This document shows positions 7,441-15,404 of a stretch of 33,034 nucleotides of DNA, in pieces. Position numbers and translations under genes: made by a program. Position 1 is the stretch's first letter. The number at the start of each line of letters is the position of its first letter. A model generated the notes under the pieces. It had not been told where the DNA came from. It did not search any database and saw only the letters and a program-made list of their open reading frames with translations. The stretch comes from an uncultured Oscillospiraceae bacterium (GTDB taxonomy: Bacteria; Bacillota; Clostridia; Oscillospirales; Ruminococcaceae), in the NCBI GenBank assembly GCA_910578755.1, contig CAJTSZ010000006.1, positions 1-33,034 on the forward strand, in the 5' to 3' direction.

Positions 7441-7611
7441 ATGGCATACAAAATTAAAGCAGACTGCATCAGCTGTGGTGCTTGCGAAGCTGAATGCCCA
7501 GTTGGCGCTATTTCCGCTGGTGCTGACAAATACGAAATCGACCCTGCAAAATGCATCGACTGCGGTGCTTGCGCTGGTGTTTGCCCAGTTGGCGCTCCAG
7601 AAGCTGAATAA
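7441..7611 (+). CDS. 2[4Fe-4S] clostridial-type ferredoxin
   Basis: The 56-residue electron carrier has two classic cluster-binding motifs: [12 protein letters not shown] (Cys9, 12, 15, 19) and [12 protein letters not shown] (Cys38, 41, 44, 48). Each provides three cysteines to one cubane and the fourth to the other. Such ferredoxins move electrons between pyruvate:ferredoxin oxidoreductase, hydrogenase, Rnf and similar enzymes in anaerobes. I chose ATG 7441 because GGAGGTG sits eight bases upstream; an ATG 15 bases earlier overlaps that site. The gene has its own promoter and terminator. Its codons are noticeably optimised (many GCT and GGT), consistent with high expression. Confidence 0.97.
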   Translation: MAYKIKADCISCGACEAECPVGAISAGADKYEIDPAKCIDCGACAGVCPVGAPEAE

Positions 7612-7623
7612 TTTCGTACTTTA

Positions 7624-7660
7624 AAATAACCGACGGCCAGCAGGCTATCGGTTATTTTTT
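7624..7660 (+). terminator. Ferredoxin gene terminator
   Basis: AATAACCGA and TCGGTTATT form a stem around a GC-rich loop and end in a T-run at 7655-7660, 13 bases after the ferredoxin stop. Confidence 0.85.
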
Positions 7661-7708
7661 AAGAGCCCCGCCCTACGGGAAAACCGTAGGGCGGGGCTCT
7701 TAAAAAAT
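7654..7708. terminator. Second, 25-bp perfect palindrome (bidirectional terminator-like)
   Basis: Arms centred on AAGAGCCCCGCCCTACGG (7661-7678) and its complement (7684-7701) are extended by TTTTTT and AAAAAA into 25 paired bases around the loop GAAAA. U-runs would be present on both strands. It directly abuts the ferredoxin terminator. Confidence 0.8.
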
Positions 7709-7740
7709 TCTGTTAATATAATTATTTTTCCTTGTCCCCA

Positions 7741-8110
7741 CCCCCAAAACTTACAGCGGCACACCGCTGTAAGTTTTGGGCCTATTTCTTTTGAAAGTGT
7801 TTGGCCACTTCCAAAAGAAATATAGCCTGGGGCTTGGAGGAGGATCGCCCCAAAGGGGCCCCGGCCGGGTAGGCCACAAGGTTTGGAGCTGAAAGCCCCA
7901 AAAAACTACAAAAAAAACACGAAAAACTTCGCAAAACCTCCGCAAAAAGGCCGGTTTTGGGCGTACATGGCCAGGAAATTCTTCCAAAATTTTATAAAAA
8001 CACAAATTTCCTCATAAAAATTAGGTGGGCTGCGGCCCCATAGGCCTATAAAAATTTTCGCCAGTTTTGCCCTGGGCAAACCGGGCAAGCAACTTTGGTG
8101 AAACCAAATT
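7741..8110. repeat. Structured repeat copy between convergent genes
   Basis: It contains a perfect 17-bp hairpin (7743-7759 with 7764-7780, loop CACA), an ACTTCCAAAAGAAATAT segment (about 7805-7821) also found near 2879, the GGCCCCGGCCGGGTAGGCC phrase shared with 32567-32583, and GAGCTGAAAGCCCC (about 7885). The remainder to 8110 is A-rich, with no convincing gene. The orientation matches the block at 2371-3115. Confidence 0.65.
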
Positions 8111-8115
8111 TATAA

Positions 8116-8151
8116 AAACTAAAAGGACCGTAAAAACGGTCCTTTTAGTTT
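8116..8151 (-). terminator. Terminator of the glyoxalase-like gene
   Basis: A perfect 16-bp stem (8116-8131 with 8136-8151, loop AAAA) lies 76 bases downstream of the minus-strand stop at 8228, with a T-rich run following in the minus direction. Confidence 0.8.
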
Positions 8152-8227
8152 GATTTATTATTTTAGGAGTAGTTTATTATTTTGTGGAGAAAATAGTAAA
8201 ATACGTTGTGTCCCGCAGGGATTTGGC

Positions 8228-8596
8228 TTATTTTTCCGGGATAATTTCCAGCCAGTAGCCGTCTGGGTCACTGATAAAATAAATCCCCATAGCCTTATTC
8301 TCATAGCAGATGCACCCCATTTGTTTGTGGTGCTCGTGGGCTTTTTCAAAATCATCTGTAGTAAAAGCAAGATGAATTTCATTGTCCCCCAAATCGTAAG
8401 CGTCGTTTTTTTCCCGCAGCCATGTGAGCTCCAGCTGGTGTTTGGAAGTACCGTCCGAAAGGTAAACTAAAATAAAGCTTCCGTCCTGAGATTCTTTTCT
8501 TTCTGCTTCCTTAAGGCCCAAGGCTTCCTCATAAAAGGCTAAGCTTTCCTGCAAATTTAAAACATTAATATTGTTGTGGGCAAATTTAAAGTTCAT
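8228..8596 (-). CDS. VOC superfamily protein, glyoxalase I-like
   Basis: The 122-residue protein consists of two beta-alpha-beta-beta-beta repeats of the vicinal-oxygen-chelate fold. Candidate metal ligands are His7 (KFAHNNINV), the Glu of HQLELTW in the middle, the His of NEIHLAF and the Glu of YWLEIIPE at the C-terminus. They match the His/Glu/His/Glu set of lactoylglutathione lyase. These enzymes detoxify methylglyoxal as a thiol adduct. Clostridia often lack glutathione, so the physiological thiol or substrate is uncertain. An AAAGGAT site precedes the ATG, and a hairpin terminator follows. It appears to be a single-gene unit. Confidence 0.85.
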   Translation of the reverse strand: MNFKFAHNNINVLNLQESLAFYEEALGLKEAERKESQDGSFILVYLSDGTSKHQLELTWLREKNDAYDLGDNEIHLAFTTDDFEKAHEHHKQMGCICYENKAMGIYFISDPDGYWLEIIPEK

Positions 8597-8781
8597 ATAG
8601 TTATCCTTTCTAAAACAAAGGCTGTTTTTTCTTTAATTTTATTATATGAAACTTTTACCCAAAAGTCCTCCTTTTATAATGAAGGTTTCATTACAAATTG
8701 GTTACTTTATTCCCCATATTGTCACTTTTGTTTTCAATTTAGCGTTTATTTTATTACATGCGCGAAACAGCCCGTGGGCCT

Positions 8782-9135
8782 TTAGCTGATGTAATCCTCT
8801 ATGCGCTTCAGCAGTTCCCCGTAATCCTTCACCGGAACCCCCTGCTGCAGCTGGCCCCTGTCATATTCCGGCAAAGTAGAAACATAAACGTCAAATACGG
8901 TTTGGGGCGCTTCTTCCTCATGAAAGAACACAGCCAGGCGCCCCTCGTACTCTTTAAGCAAATACTCAAATTCCCGTTGGGCTTTCGGCGCTTGTTCCAC
9001 TTTTTTTTCTATGGGCTCTGCTTCCGAAGGCGCGCTTTCCCCCGGCTGCATTTTTTGACCAATGGTCAGGGCAAATGTAGTAATAATTACGACCGCCGCA
9101 ATGGCAATACAGGTAACTAAAAGGTTGATTCTCAT
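8782..9135 (-). CDS. Membrane-anchored protein with BofC-like C-terminal domain
   Basis: The 117-residue protein begins with one transmembrane helix (about 4-26, LLVTCIAIAAVVIITTFALT). An acidic, proline-containing linker (about 30-52) follows, then a small extracytoplasmic domain reading EYLLKEYEGRLAVF .. FDVYVSTLPEYDRGQL .. GELLKRIEDYIS. That last pattern is widespread in Clostridia and resembles the C-terminal domain of BofC, a sporulation checkpoint protein acting on SpoIVB in Bacillus. I chose the start at 9135 because GGGGAG lies just upstream; a longer frame to 9201 has no such site. Without the N-terminal BofC domain, the same role is not assured. Confidence 0.75.
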   Translation of the reverse strand: MRINLLVTCIAIAAVVIITTFALTIGQKMQPGESAPSEAEPIEKKVEQAPKAQREFEYLLKEYEGRLAVFFHEEEAPQTVFDVYVSTLPEYDRGQLQQGVPVKDYGELLKRIEDYIS

Positions 9136-9365
9136 ATTTTCTCCCCATTTCCTGGCGTATTCAAGGTTTATTTTTGGCAAAAAACGCGGCTTTATGCACA
9201 TATCTCCCTTTTTTCATAATACGCCTTTTGGCTTCCCAGGTTTCCTAAGTGCCTGTATTGCTTTTTTCATGAAAACATTTCAAATTCTAACTGGCGGCCC
9301 GCTTTAAAGTGAATTTTTATTATTTCCCCACAGTTTTAAAAAAATTTAAGACTTTTTTCCTTACT

Positions 9366-9625
9366 TATGGTATAATAACCGCAGGTCGGTTATTACATTT
9401 CAAGTGGCGTTCGCCTCGCCCTAGCTGGCAGAGCCAGCTGCCGCAACCGCACTTGATGGGCGATTATACCATTACGCTTGCGCTTCATGGTATAATAACC
9501 GCAAAGCAGTTATTATATTTTAAAATGGCCGGGGCAATATGTTCGCTTTGCTCACTGCCCCATGGCCAATTATACCATTTCACACGTTGTGTTCATGGTA
9601 TAATAACTGCAAAGCGGTTATTATA
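9366..9625. repeat. Array of three palindromic units with ATGGTATAAT/ATTATACCAT ends
   Basis: ATGGTATAATAAC-type sequences start at 9367, 9487 and 9595. Each continues into its own short hairpin (TATAATAACCGC .. GTTATTATA). Units 1 (9367-9472) and 2 (9487-9578) end in ATTATACCAT, giving 10-bp terminal inverted repeats around nested stems: TCAAGTG/CACTTGA and AGCTGGC/GCCAGCT in unit 1, GGGGCA/TGCCCC in unit 2. Unit 3 lacks a clean right end. The reading frame across the array is a shadow. It lies between divergent genes, upstream of the penicillin-binding protein. Confidence 0.8.
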
Positions 9626-9843
9626 CGAAATTTCAAACGGCCCTTTTTCTTGCCTTAACTGGGCCAAAAGCCCAACTAAAGCAGCAAATGCCCTCAAGGT
9701 TGGGCACTATAATACTGTATATCCCCTTTTACCCAAAAAGATTTCCCTGTACAGCCATAGGTACGGCTTGGCAGGCATATCTTAAAATATTGTGACAAAT
9801 GCAAACATATTGCATAGGCAAAAACGAAAGGAGGCAGACCTTG

Positions 9844-12063
9844 ATGGGTCTCTGGAAAAAACGCCCACAAGCAAGCTCTCATAACGGCGTAAAGAAAAAG
9901 GGAAAAGTTGGCCGCTTTTTCTCTGCCTTTGGGCGCTGTATTGCTATACTTATTTTTATGGGAATTATTGCCGGCTCCACTGCCGCCGCAATGTTCTCGG
10001 TTTATGTGTTTAACTCTTTGGAAGGCGAGCCCGACCTCCGCCTGGAGGATATTACCATGAGCAACACCTCCACTGTCTACGCCATTGACAGTGAAACCGG
10101 TGAATACCAAAAAATACGCGAACTTCACGGTGACCAAAACCGCCAGGAAATCCAGTACAGCGATATTCCTAAGGACGTTATTAACTGCGTCGTTGCCGCC
10201 GAGGACAAACGCTATTGGGAACACAACGGCGTGGACTGGATACGCACCATTGCGTCCACTATCACCTTTATTACCGGCACCGATACCCAGGGCGGCTCCA
10301 CCATTACGCAGCAGGTAATTAAAAACCTCACCGGCAACGACGCCTTTTCCCCGGAACGTAAGGTAAAGGAAATTTTTGCGGCCATTAAACTGAACAAATA
10401 TTATTCCAAGGAGCAGGTGCTGGAGGTATACCTAAACTATGTATTTTTCGGCAACAACCTCAACGGTATTCAGGCTGCGGCCAACGGCTACTTTAACAAG
10501 GACGTAAGCGAACTGAATATGGCCGAAATTGCAACCATAATTGCTACCACCAAAAACCCTACCAAATTTAACCCCCGTACGGAAAATGGCATGAGGGAAA
10601 ACAAGATTCGCCGGGAGTATATTTTAAACGAAATGGTGAAAATGGGCACCCTTTCCGCCGAGGACTACGACTATTGGGTGGATTATGATGTAGAAGTAGT
10701 GAAAAAGCGCCAGGAAGCTACAGTGCAGCTTTCCGACGGATGGTACATTGACCAGGTAATTGAGGATGTGGTCAACGACCTGATGGAGGAAAAGGGCTAT
10801 ACCCGGGATTATGCTGAAAGCTACATTAAAAACGGCGGCCTTTCCATTTATGCCTGTGTGGATGAAGAAATTCAGGCAAAAATGGAAGCTGTTTACGCCG
10901 ACAATGCTAATTTCCCCCCTGTAAACAACGAAACCTACCCTGAAACAGCAGCCATTACCATTGCCCCTACCGGGCAAATATTAGGTATTATTGGCGGCAA
11001 CGAAAAAACCACCGCCCGCGGCTGGAACAACGCCACTATGACAGTGCGCCACCCTGGTTCCTCCATTAAACCAATTTCCGCCTATTTGCAGGCCTTTGAG
11101 TCAGACCTGGTTACCTGGTCCTCCCTGTGGGACGATAACCCTATCCCCGACTACTTTGGCCCCAACCAGCCAGGGCCTAAAAACTATGACGCCAGATACC
11201 GGGGCGCTGTTACAATTCAGTACGCCATTCAGCAGTCGGTAAATACGGTGCCTGTTAAGCTGATACAAACTGTTACCCCGGAACGCAGCTACAATTTCCT
11301 GAAAAACAAATTCCAGTTTGGAAGCCTCAGCGAAAACGATATTTCCCTTTCCCCAATGGCCTTGGGCGGTATGACCTACGGCGTTACCCTGCGGGAGCTC
11401 ACTGGCGCCTACCAGGTGTTTGTAAGCGAAGGCAAGTATGTAAAGCCTTACACCTATACAAAAGTAACCGACCGTGACGGCAATATTGTTTTGGAACAGA
11501 ATACCACCCAGGTGCGTATTATTTCTGACCAAACGGCCACTATTTTAAACAAACTGCTGCAAACGGTTATTACCCAGGGTACCGGCGCCGCCGGCAACCT
11601 TTACTCCATTGGTATGCCCGCCGGCGGCAAAACCGGTTCTTCCACCGGTACCAAGCTGGTAAACGGCGTAATTACCCCGGTAGATAACGACAACCTTTGG
11701 TTTGTAGGCTTTACCCCGTACTATATTACCGGCGTTTGGATGGGTTACGACGACCATTCGGAAATCTATTACTCCAGCTACCCTACGCCAAAGCTTTGGA
11801 AAAACATTATGCTCCCCCTGCATGAAGGGCTTTCCCCCAAACAGTTTGCGGAAAACGAGCATGTTGTACAAATGACCTACTGCCTGGAAACCGGTGAAAT
11901 TGCTACCCCTAACTGTACCGAAACGGCTGTAGGCTGGTACAAGGATACGGTTATCCCCTCCAACTGCACCTACCACTTCAGCGGCTACTATAATGAAGAA
12001 GACGAGGATTCCTCCCAAAACCGCATTAACTGGGACGATTGGTTCAACGATGACGACGATTAA
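9844..12063 (+). CDS. Class A penicillin-binding protein (PBP1A-like)
   Basis: The 739-residue bifunctional peptidoglycan synthase has a Lys/Arg-rich cytoplasmic tail and one transmembrane anchor (about 31-56). A GT51 glycosyltransferase domain follows (about 85-260) with VAAEDKRYWEHNGVD, catalytic Glu120, GGSTITQQVIKN (150-161), ERKVKEI and EVYLNYVFFG. The transpeptidase domain (about 370-690) has SSIK with Ser406, SVN (465-467) and KTG (596-598). It polymerises lipid II and crosslinks the stem peptides outside the membrane. The tail ends in an acidic stretch (NEEDEDSS .. WFNDDDD). I chose ATG 9844 behind AAAGGAGG, although a TTG three bases upstream is also possible. It is a single-gene unit with its own terminator. 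Confidence 0.95.
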   Translation: MGLWKKRPQASSHNGVKKKGKVGRFFSAFGRCIAILIFMGIIAGSTAAAMFSVYVFNSLEGEPDLRLEDITMSNTSTVYAIDSETGEYQKIRELHGDQNRQEIQYSDIPKDVINCVVAAEDKRYWEHNGVDWIRTIASTITFITGTDTQGGSTITQQVIKNLTGNDAFSPERKVKEIFAAIKLNKYYSKEQVLEVYLNYVFFGNNLNGIQAAANGYFNKDVSELNMAEIATIIATTKNPTKFNPRTENGMRENKIRREYILNEMVKMGTLSAEDYDYWVDYDVEVVKKRQEATVQLSDGWYIDQVIEDVVNDLMEEKGYTRDYAESYIKNGGLSIYACVDEEIQAKMEAVYADNANFPPVNNETYPETAAITIAPTGQILGIIGGNEKTTARGWNNATMTVRHPGSSIKPISAYLQAFESDLVTWSSLWDDNPIPDYFGPNQPGPKNYDARYRGAVTIQYAIQQSVNTVPVKLIQTVTPERSYNFLKNKFQFGSLSENDISLSPMALGGMTYGVTLRELTGAYQVFVSEGKYVKPYTYTKVTDRDGNIVLEQNTTQVRIISDQTATILNKLLQTVITQGTGAAGNLYSIGMPAGGKTGSSTGTKLVNGVITPVDNDNLWFVGFTPYYITGVWMGYDDHSEIYYSSYPTPKLWKNIMLPLHEGLSPKQFAENEHVVQMTYCLETGEIATPNCTETAVGWYKDTVIPSNCTYHFSGYYNEEDEDSSQNRINWDDWFNDDDD

Positions 12064-12101
12064 AGAAAAAGGCGCCGGTTTTCACCGGTGCCTTTTTCTT
12101 T
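12062..12101 (+). terminator. Terminator of the penicillin-binding protein gene
   Basis: Arms 12062-12078 and 12085-12101 (AAAGAAAAAGGCGCCGG against its complement, one G-T pair) form a 17-bp stem that starts at the stop codon and ends in a T-rich arm. Confidence 0.88.
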
Positions 12102-12297
12102 AATTCTTTTAGGAAAGCAGCCCCATCCTGTGCCTTTTTTAGGGCTGGAAAGCTAGAACATCAGCAAACAAGGCCCCTCCATAGCCTATGGGATAAAATG
12201 TTCCAAACCTTTAAGCGTGGCCATACCATCAAGGCTAAAACGAACAGGATGGCACCCATCCTTGTGGCCATTCCGCTGTCCCTTTGGATGGGTAGAC

Positions 12298-12332
12298 AAT
12301 GCGGCCAATCCTTTTTTGGGATTGGCCGCATT
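12298..12332. other. 14-bp perfect hairpin in an intergenic region
   Basis: Arms AATGCGGCCAATCC (12298-12311) and complement (12319-12332) flank a T-rich 7-base loop. The rest of 12102-12428 holds only small GGATGG/CCATCC inverted repeats. It may end read-through from either side; no canonical T-run follows directly. Confidence 0.55.
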
Positions 12333-12428
12333 CGTTCATTTTTTAAAGCCGTTCTTCTCTCAAAATTGGGGTGGGCAGGAAAGCCCTAAAATATCTTTCC
12401 CGCCTTGATTCCCCCTTTCCTTTCTTTG

Positions 12429-12578
12429 CTAAGAATTAGTTGTGCTATGGCAACTTCCACATTGTTTGGCATAGGGACAACCAATACAGGCCTGCCCTCT
12501 TTTTTTAGCTTTACATAAGTAACGAATAATGCCGCCGACCGTACACAATAGGATTGCAACAATAATAAAATTTTCCAT
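12429..12578 (-). CDS. FeoB-associated Cys-rich membrane protein
   Basis: This 49-residue gene starts two bases after the feoB stop, so it is translationally coupled. The protein has an N-terminal hydrophobic helix (MENFIIVAILLCTVGGII, about 1-21) and a basic stretch (KAKKRG). A cysteine cluster follows, ACIGCPYAKQCGSCH (Cys31, 34, 40, 43). This is the pattern of the small FeoB-associated Cys-rich membrane family found after feoB in many Firmicutes, which may act like FeoC or bind iron or Fe-S near the transporter. The function is not established even in the family. Confidence 0.85.
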   Translation of the reverse strand: MENFIIVAILLCTVGGIIRYLCKAKKRGQACIGCPYAKQCGSCHSTTNS

Positions 12579-12580
12579 AG

Positions 12581-14608
12581 TTATCTACTCACCGCATAAC
12601 CTTTCTGCGCTGCGCCGTTTAAGGAATATTCGGCGCTCAGTTTTTTCTCTGTGTTTCTAATCAACACAGCAACTGTAACTGCTAAAGCAGCAGCAACAGC
12701 CATACCAGCGAGGGCAGCGCCAATGTTCAAAGTAGCCGGAGCCGTCATTAAAGTACCAATGGTATAAATAAAATACGCTACTGTAAAGCCTACGCCAAGC
12801 TGGAGCCCAATACCGCCCAAAACCCATTTTGCGCTTTTCATCTCGGCATTCATGGCGCCAATGGCAGCAAAGCAAGGCGGCGTGTAAAGATTGAACATCA
12901 GATATGCCAAAGCCGCTACCTTTGTAATCGCCATAATACCAGCTACTTCTGCGCCTGCACCCTCCAGCAGAGCAAGTTCTTCCGTATCAATCAGATTTTC
13001 TAAGCCAACAAAGCAAACCGCAAGTGTACCAACCACATTCTCTTTTGCAACAAAGCCTGTTACTGCTGCCGCCGCAAGCTGCCAGCTAAGGACACCCACA
13101 ATTGGCACAAGCAAATATGCAAAAGGAGAAGCAATAGAGGCCAGAATAGAAGCGTCTGCTGTTTCAGCTACCCCAAAACTCCAAGTAAAGGTCTGCATAA
13201 TTTGAACAGCTGTATTACACAGCAGAATAATTGTTGCAGCTTTCACAATGTACGCCCAGCCCCTACTGCACATGGACTTAAAGGCACCCCAAATGGACGG
13301 TATCCTATACTCAGGCAATTCGATAATAAAGAAAGATTTTCTTGCCTTATAGCCAGCAATTTTATTTACCAGCAACGCGCCAAGGAAAATCAGAATAATG
13401 CCGGAAAGATACATCAGTGTGCTTACCCAGCCTGCGTCCTTAAAGAACGCGCCGGCAAACAAAGAGATAACGGGGATTTTTGCGCCGCAGGGCATAAATG
13501 GGGCCAGCATGGCTGTGGCTCTGCGCTCACGCTCGTTGCGAATGGTACGGCTTGCCATTATTCCAGGAACAGCACAGCCTATGGTAATTACAAAGGGAAT
13601 AACCGACTTGCCGGAAAGACCAACCTTTTTGAAAATTGGGTCAAGTACAACAGCTACACGGGACATATAGCCGCAGTCCTCAAGCAAAGCAATTAGGAAG
13701 TACATCACCATTACCAGCGGCAGAAAACCAATAACAGCTACCACACCTCCAATTACACCGTCTACTAAAAGCGCAGACAATAGAGGATTTGCGTTTTCCA
13801 GAAGTCCCCCAACCCAGCCTTGAAAACTCTCCAGATAGCCTACCATCCAATCCGCAATAGGGGTTCCTACCCAAACCTGCGAAATTTGGAATACAAAGAA
13901 CATCACTACAGCAAAAATTGGAATCCCAAGCCACTTGTTGGTAAGAACAGCGTCAATTTTATCACTGAAATTCCTCTCCTTTGTAAAAACCTTGCGGATT
14001 TCTACTTCTTTAACGATTTGGTTAACAAACTCAAACCTCTTGCGGTCGGCTGCTTCTACTGCTTGTTTGTTTGTAAGGTTGATATTCTCCTGTATGTACG
14101 GTGCAGCTTGCTTTGTTCCCGCGCGGTTAACAGCCGCTTCAATAAGCGCCTTTAAGCCATCAGCGGAAGTAGATACGGTATTAATAACAGGACAGCCCAG
14201 CTTTTCAGAGAGTGCTTGCGCATCAATTTTTGTTCCCTTTTTCTCGTTCAAATCACTTTTGTTCAAAGCAACTGCCACAGGAACACCTATCTCCAAAAGC
14301 TGTGTCGTAAAAAATAGGCTGCGGCTTAAATTGGTTGCGTCCACAATGTTGATGATAACATCTGGGTTTTCCTTACGCACATAAGAACTGGTAATACTTT
14401 CCTCACTGGTGAAAGGGGACATAGAATATGCCCCCGGCAAATCAACGGCAGTCAGCTGCTGCCCGGCTGAATAGGTCTTTTTAATTGGATGTTCTTTCTT
14501 ATCTACGGTAACTCCCGCCCAGTTACCAACCTTTTCATTCCTTCCGGTAAGCGCGTTATACATCGTTGTCTTGCCGGAGTTTGGGTTACCTGTCAAGGCA
14601 ATTCTCAT
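12581..14608 (-). CDS. feoB: Ferrous iron transporter FeoB
   Basis: The 675-residue Fe2+ uptake permease has an N-terminal G-domain with G1 GNPNSGKTT (7-15), the G3 region DLPGAYS (about 55-61) and G4 NKSDL (about 116-120). A helical GDI-like spacer follows (about 170-225) and then a polytopic membrane domain with Gate motifs around EDCGYMSRVAVVLD and IGCAVPGIMASR. The C-terminus has LYTPPCFAAIGAM. It imports ferrous iron across the cytoplasmic membrane, which suits an anaerobe. Codon choice leans more to A/T-ending codons than in neighbouring genes, which favour GCC and GGC; this is a visual impression. It is 103 bases from feoA, with an extra operator in that gap. Confidence 0.97.
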   Translation of the reverse strand: MRIALTGNPNSGKTTMYNALTGRNEKVGNWAGVTVDKKEHPIKKTYSAGQQLTAVDLPGAYSMSPFTSEESITSSYVRKENPDVIINIVDATNLSRSLFFTTQLLEIGVPVAVALNKSDLNEKKGTKIDAQALSEKLGCPVINTVSTSADGLKALIEAAVNRAGTKQAAPYIQENINLTNKQAVEAADRKRFEFVNQIVKEVEIRKVFTKERNFSDKIDAVLTNKWLGIPIFAVVMFFVFQISQVWVGTPIADWMVGYLESFQGWVGGLLENANPLLSALLVDGVIGGVVAVIGFLPLVMVMYFLIALLEDCGYMSRVAVVLDPIFKKVGLSGKSVIPFVITIGCAVPGIMASRTIRNERERRATAMLAPFMPCGAKIPVISLFAGAFFKDAGWVSTLMYLSGIILIFLGALLVNKIAGYKARKSFFIIELPEYRIPSIWGAFKSMCSRGWAYIVKAATIILLCNTAVQIMQTFTWSFGVAETADASILASIASPFAYLLVPIVGVLSWQLAAAAVTGFVAKENVVGTLAVCFVGLENLIDTEELALLEGAGAEVAGIMAITKVAALAYLMFNLYTPPCFAAIGAMNAEMKSAKWVLGGIGLQLGVGFTVAYFIYTIGTLMTAPATLNIGAALAGMAVAAALAVTVAVLIRNTEKKLSAEYSLNGAAQKGYAVSR

Positions 14609-14655
14609 AATATTTTCCTCCTTATGCTATCATTAACGGACAAAATTACACAGTA

Positions 14656-14675
14656 AAGTTAGTAAACGCTAACTT
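14656..14675 (-). promoter_or_regulatory. Operator-like palindrome between feoA and feoB
   Basis: AAGTTAG and CTAACTT flank six bases, giving a perfect 7-bp dyad. On the coding strand it reads GTTAGCGTTTACTAAC, matching the two sites upstream of feoA. It may allow separate control of feoB by the same iron-responsive repressor. Confidence 0.6.
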
Positions 14676-14711
14676 ATAATTGAAAAATGAACCGAAGCCT
14701 GTTCAAACCTT

Positions 14712-14924
14712 TTAGATAACAATCGCTTCGGCTAATTGATAGTCAATGTTATATCTTCCGTCCTTAATGGATACTACACATCCACCTTTCAAATGAGAAA
14801 CAACGGTAATAGCTTCACCACTATAACACCCAAGGGAAAACAAAAAGGCGTCCAGTTCCTCATCTTCCGTTTTAATCTGTTGAATAATGTATTCTTTCCC
14901 CTCAACAGCATTTTTCAATGTCAT
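14712..14924 (-). CDS. feoA: FeoA family protein
   Basis: The 70-residue SH3-like small protein is the usual partner of FeoB and is needed for ferrous iron uptake, probably by contacting the FeoB G-domain or gate. The family pattern is visible as LFSLGCYSGEAITVVSHLKGGCVVSIKDGRYNID, where the usual LGxxxGxxIxV and the strand pair before the C-terminal helix are kept. A GAGGTGAGG ribosome binding site precedes the ATG. It is first in the feoA-feoB-Cys-rich operon driven by the promoter at 15013-15041. Confidence 0.93.
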   Translation of the reverse strand: MTLKNAVEGKEYIIQQIKTEDEELDAFLFSLGCYSGEAITVVSHLKGGCVVSIKDGRYNIDYQLAEAIVI

Positions 14925-14953
14925 ACAAACCTCACCTCATTTCCATGCGCCTT

Positions 14954-15006
14954 TAATTAGCTGCCGCTAACTACTTAGCTTGAAATAAGTTAGTTCACGC
15001 TAACTA
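14954..15006 (-). promoter_or_regulatory. Two tandem operator palindromes upstream of feoA
   Basis: Sites at about 14954-14973 and 14987-15006 read on the coding strand GTTAGCGGCAGCTAA and GTTAGCGTGAACTAAC. Their centres are 33 bases apart, about three helical turns, so both face the same side of the DNA. The promoter-proximal site covers the expected transcription start. The half-site GTTAG/CTAAC recalls DtxR-family iron boxes, so an iron-dependent DtxR-type repressor is the likeliest ligand; no regulator gene is in the window. Confidence 0.65.
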
Positions 15007-15012
15007 TTATGC

Positions 15013-15041
15013 AGTATACCTTCATTTCCTCGATTTGTCAA
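15013..15041 (-). promoter_or_regulatory. Near-consensus sigma-A promoter of the feo operon
   Basis: On the minus strand TTGACA (15041-15036), a 17-base spacer and TATACT (15018-15013). Transcription would begin near 15006, at the edge of the first operator, which fits repression by steric block. Confidence 0.85.
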
Positions 15042-15076
15042 TAGCTCTCTAAAAATTTATCCTGCTTATAAAGTGA

Positions 15077-15244
15077 CTGCTTGTTGTTACTATCCGGCAT
15101 TTTCGTATTTTCTCTATCCTTAGGAACAAGTTGCCCAATCTGTACAGCGACATATCCTTTGGCAACAAGCGGCAGGTGGTGGATTTAACGATTGACACCG
15201 TTGCCGCCACAAGCAACAGCTTGAACATCACACGGAAAATCTAA
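15077..15244 (+). pseudogene. Possible C-terminal remnant of a serine recombinase
   Basis: The open frame has no start codon or ribosome binding site but ends with a protein-like tail: NKLPNLYSDISFGNKRQVVD, then LTIDTVAATSNSLNITRKI and a stop. This resembles the segment after the coiled coil in large serine recombinases (aromatic-x-F-x-x-K-R-x-V followed by a strand). It is only about 40 recognisable residues, so the call is weak. It lies just outside the feo promoter, where it could be a scar of the event that brought the operon in. Confidence 0.3.
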
Positions 15245-15335
15245 CAAGCAAGGTTGTTACCTTGTGTAGTCTTACGTTATCGGCATAAGCTTTTCTTTCA
15301 AACCACTTACCTATCCAGTGGTCTTCTAAAAATAG

Positions 15336-15370
15336 AAGGCGCCCTCTTTGGAGGGCGCCTTTTATTTTTA
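15336..15370. terminator. Terminator downstream of the desulfidase gene
   Basis: AAGGCGCCCTC (15336-15346) pairs with GAGGGCGCCTT (15351-15361). Both strands offer T-rich tails, so it could end the minus-strand gene whose stop is at 15405. The rest of 15245-15335 holds a small ACCACT/AGTGGT hairpin and nothing else I can name. Confidence 0.75.
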
Positions 15371-15404
15371 TGGAAAAGTAATAAAAAGTTAATGTGCAGG
15401 CTTA

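Noticed and set aside
9366..9625. CRISPR array
   Set aside because: Repeats are palindromic and unequally spaced, the intervening segments are themselves inverted repeats, and no cas gene is present.
9309..9785. A 158-codon open frame across the palindromic array
   Set aside because: It has no ribosome binding site, repeats itself with the palindromes (GIITAKQLLYF-like segments) and is explained by the repeat units.
15049..15231. A 60-codon minus-strand frame next to the feo promoter
   Set aside because: It has no ribosome binding site and overlaps the more protein-like plus-strand frame and the promoter.
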